Shown: positions 22,611 through 22,937 of the stretch, piece after piece
Numbering within the stretch: the stretch's first letter is position 1
Layout: the number at the start of each line of letters is the position of its first letter
Source of the DNA: Puniceicoccales bacterium
GTDB taxonomy: Bacteria; Verrucomicrobiota; Verrucomicrobiia; Opitutales; LL51
DNA: 22,937 bases
Assembly (NCBI GenBank): GCA_031278845.1
Contig: JAITJQ010000013.1
Location: 1 to 22,937, forward strand
Reading direction: 5' to 3'
Translations under genes and position numbers: made by a program
Notes under the pieces: model-generated
Database searches by the model: none
Seen by the model: the letters and a program-made list of their open reading frames with translations, nothing else
Told to the model about the DNA's origin: nothing

Positions 22611-22937
22611 TTATTTGGGTGAAATTTTCAGAAGACGATTTACCAGAAGTGCCTTAAATTTTTCGTTCTCCCGAATTGGATCTAGATCGACATCGTCATA
22701 GATCCATTGTAAATCGTCATACCCTAAGGTTACTGCCACCTCCAAAGATTCGACCGCTTCGTTTTCTTTCCCTTGCAGAGATAAATCGCAGGCCAAATTA
22801 TAGTGGGCGATCGGGTTGAGAGGCTCCAATCGCACATGGCGACGATCCATTTTGAAACTGTTTTTTCGATCGCCCCGCATCGCATAAAGATTACTCAGGA
22901 TTTGAATAACCGATAGGTCATTGCGCCGATAGCGGTA
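22611..22937 (-). CDS. TPR-repeat protein, C-terminal part (runs off the window)
   Basis: The frame is open from the right window edge to the stop at 22611, giving 108 residues. LSVIQILSNLYAMRGDRKNSF and NPIAHYNLACDLSLQGKENEAVESLEVAV are tetratricopeptide repeats, and the end (LQWIYDDVDLDPIRENEKFKALL) is the common capping segment seen in many TPR proteins. Such domains bind other proteins; no catalytic domain is visible in this part. It precedes the MFS gene by three bases. Confidence 0.8.
   Translation of the reverse strand, partial: YRYRRNDLSVIQILSNLYAMRGDRKNSFKMDRRHVRLEPLNPIAHYNLACDLSLQGKENEAVESLEVAVTLGYDDLQWIYDDVDLDPIRENEKFKALLVNRLLKISPK

Overview
This window reads as about 23 kb of a Gram-negative, probably host-associated bacterial chromosome using the standard code (TGA as stop). 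Housekeeping genes alternate with short accessory islands. An outer-membrane beta-barrel protein with a signal peptide and a C-terminal Phe, a lipoprotein and exported enzymes show a diderm envelope. My best lineage guess is Verrucomicrobiota (Opitutae-like), from the style of L34/RnpA, the two-repeat ClpC and a small lipoprotein with a PWNKPAAWE segment. This is inference, not proof. Ankyrin, exported Rpn-type nuclease-like and repeat-tailed exported phosphoesterase genes would suit a symbiont or parasite.

Layout. 1-4636 (minus): nusA-infB-rbfA translation operon followed by a small lipoprotein; rimP and truB are absent from their usual places. 4663-6301: a PD-(D/E)XK (Rpn/PDDEXK_2) gene between two identical 33-bp terminator hairpins. 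6398-6676 (minus): two tandem tRNA-Arg genes (UCG and CCG). 7058-8860 (minus): exported calcineurin-like phosphoesterase with a 21-bp minisatellite tail. 9219-11780 (minus): glycogen phosphorylase. 11876-12457: unknown membrane-anchored protein. 12469-13751 (minus): a second, frameshifted Rpn gene. 13853-14883: Nudix hydrolase and a convergent unknown gene. 15129-16259: beta-barrel outer-membrane protein with a clear promoter. 16422-18938: clpC. 19190-19951: ankyrin protein. 19991-21108: rpmH and an rnpA-cmk gene fusion. 21366-22937 (minus): MFS transporter and the end of a TPR protein gene that runs off the window.

Five intergenic spaces (loci A-E) carry one family of mosaic repeats. Each is an ordered string of long perfect or near-perfect hairpins joined by conserved linkers. 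Stems at the same position in different loci differ in sequence but change on both arms together, so pairing is retained. The loci sit next to gene 3' ends, and one supplies the C-terminus of the lipoprotein. This family is the most striking unexplained structure here.

Other points: both Rpn-type genes appear to encode signal peptides and both are broken by a one-base contraction of a homopolymer. RNase P protein and cytidylate kinase are joined in one reading frame. Several genes have a CTTGACA box exactly 37 nt before the ATG and no Shine-Dalgarno sequence, as expected for leaderless mRNAs.
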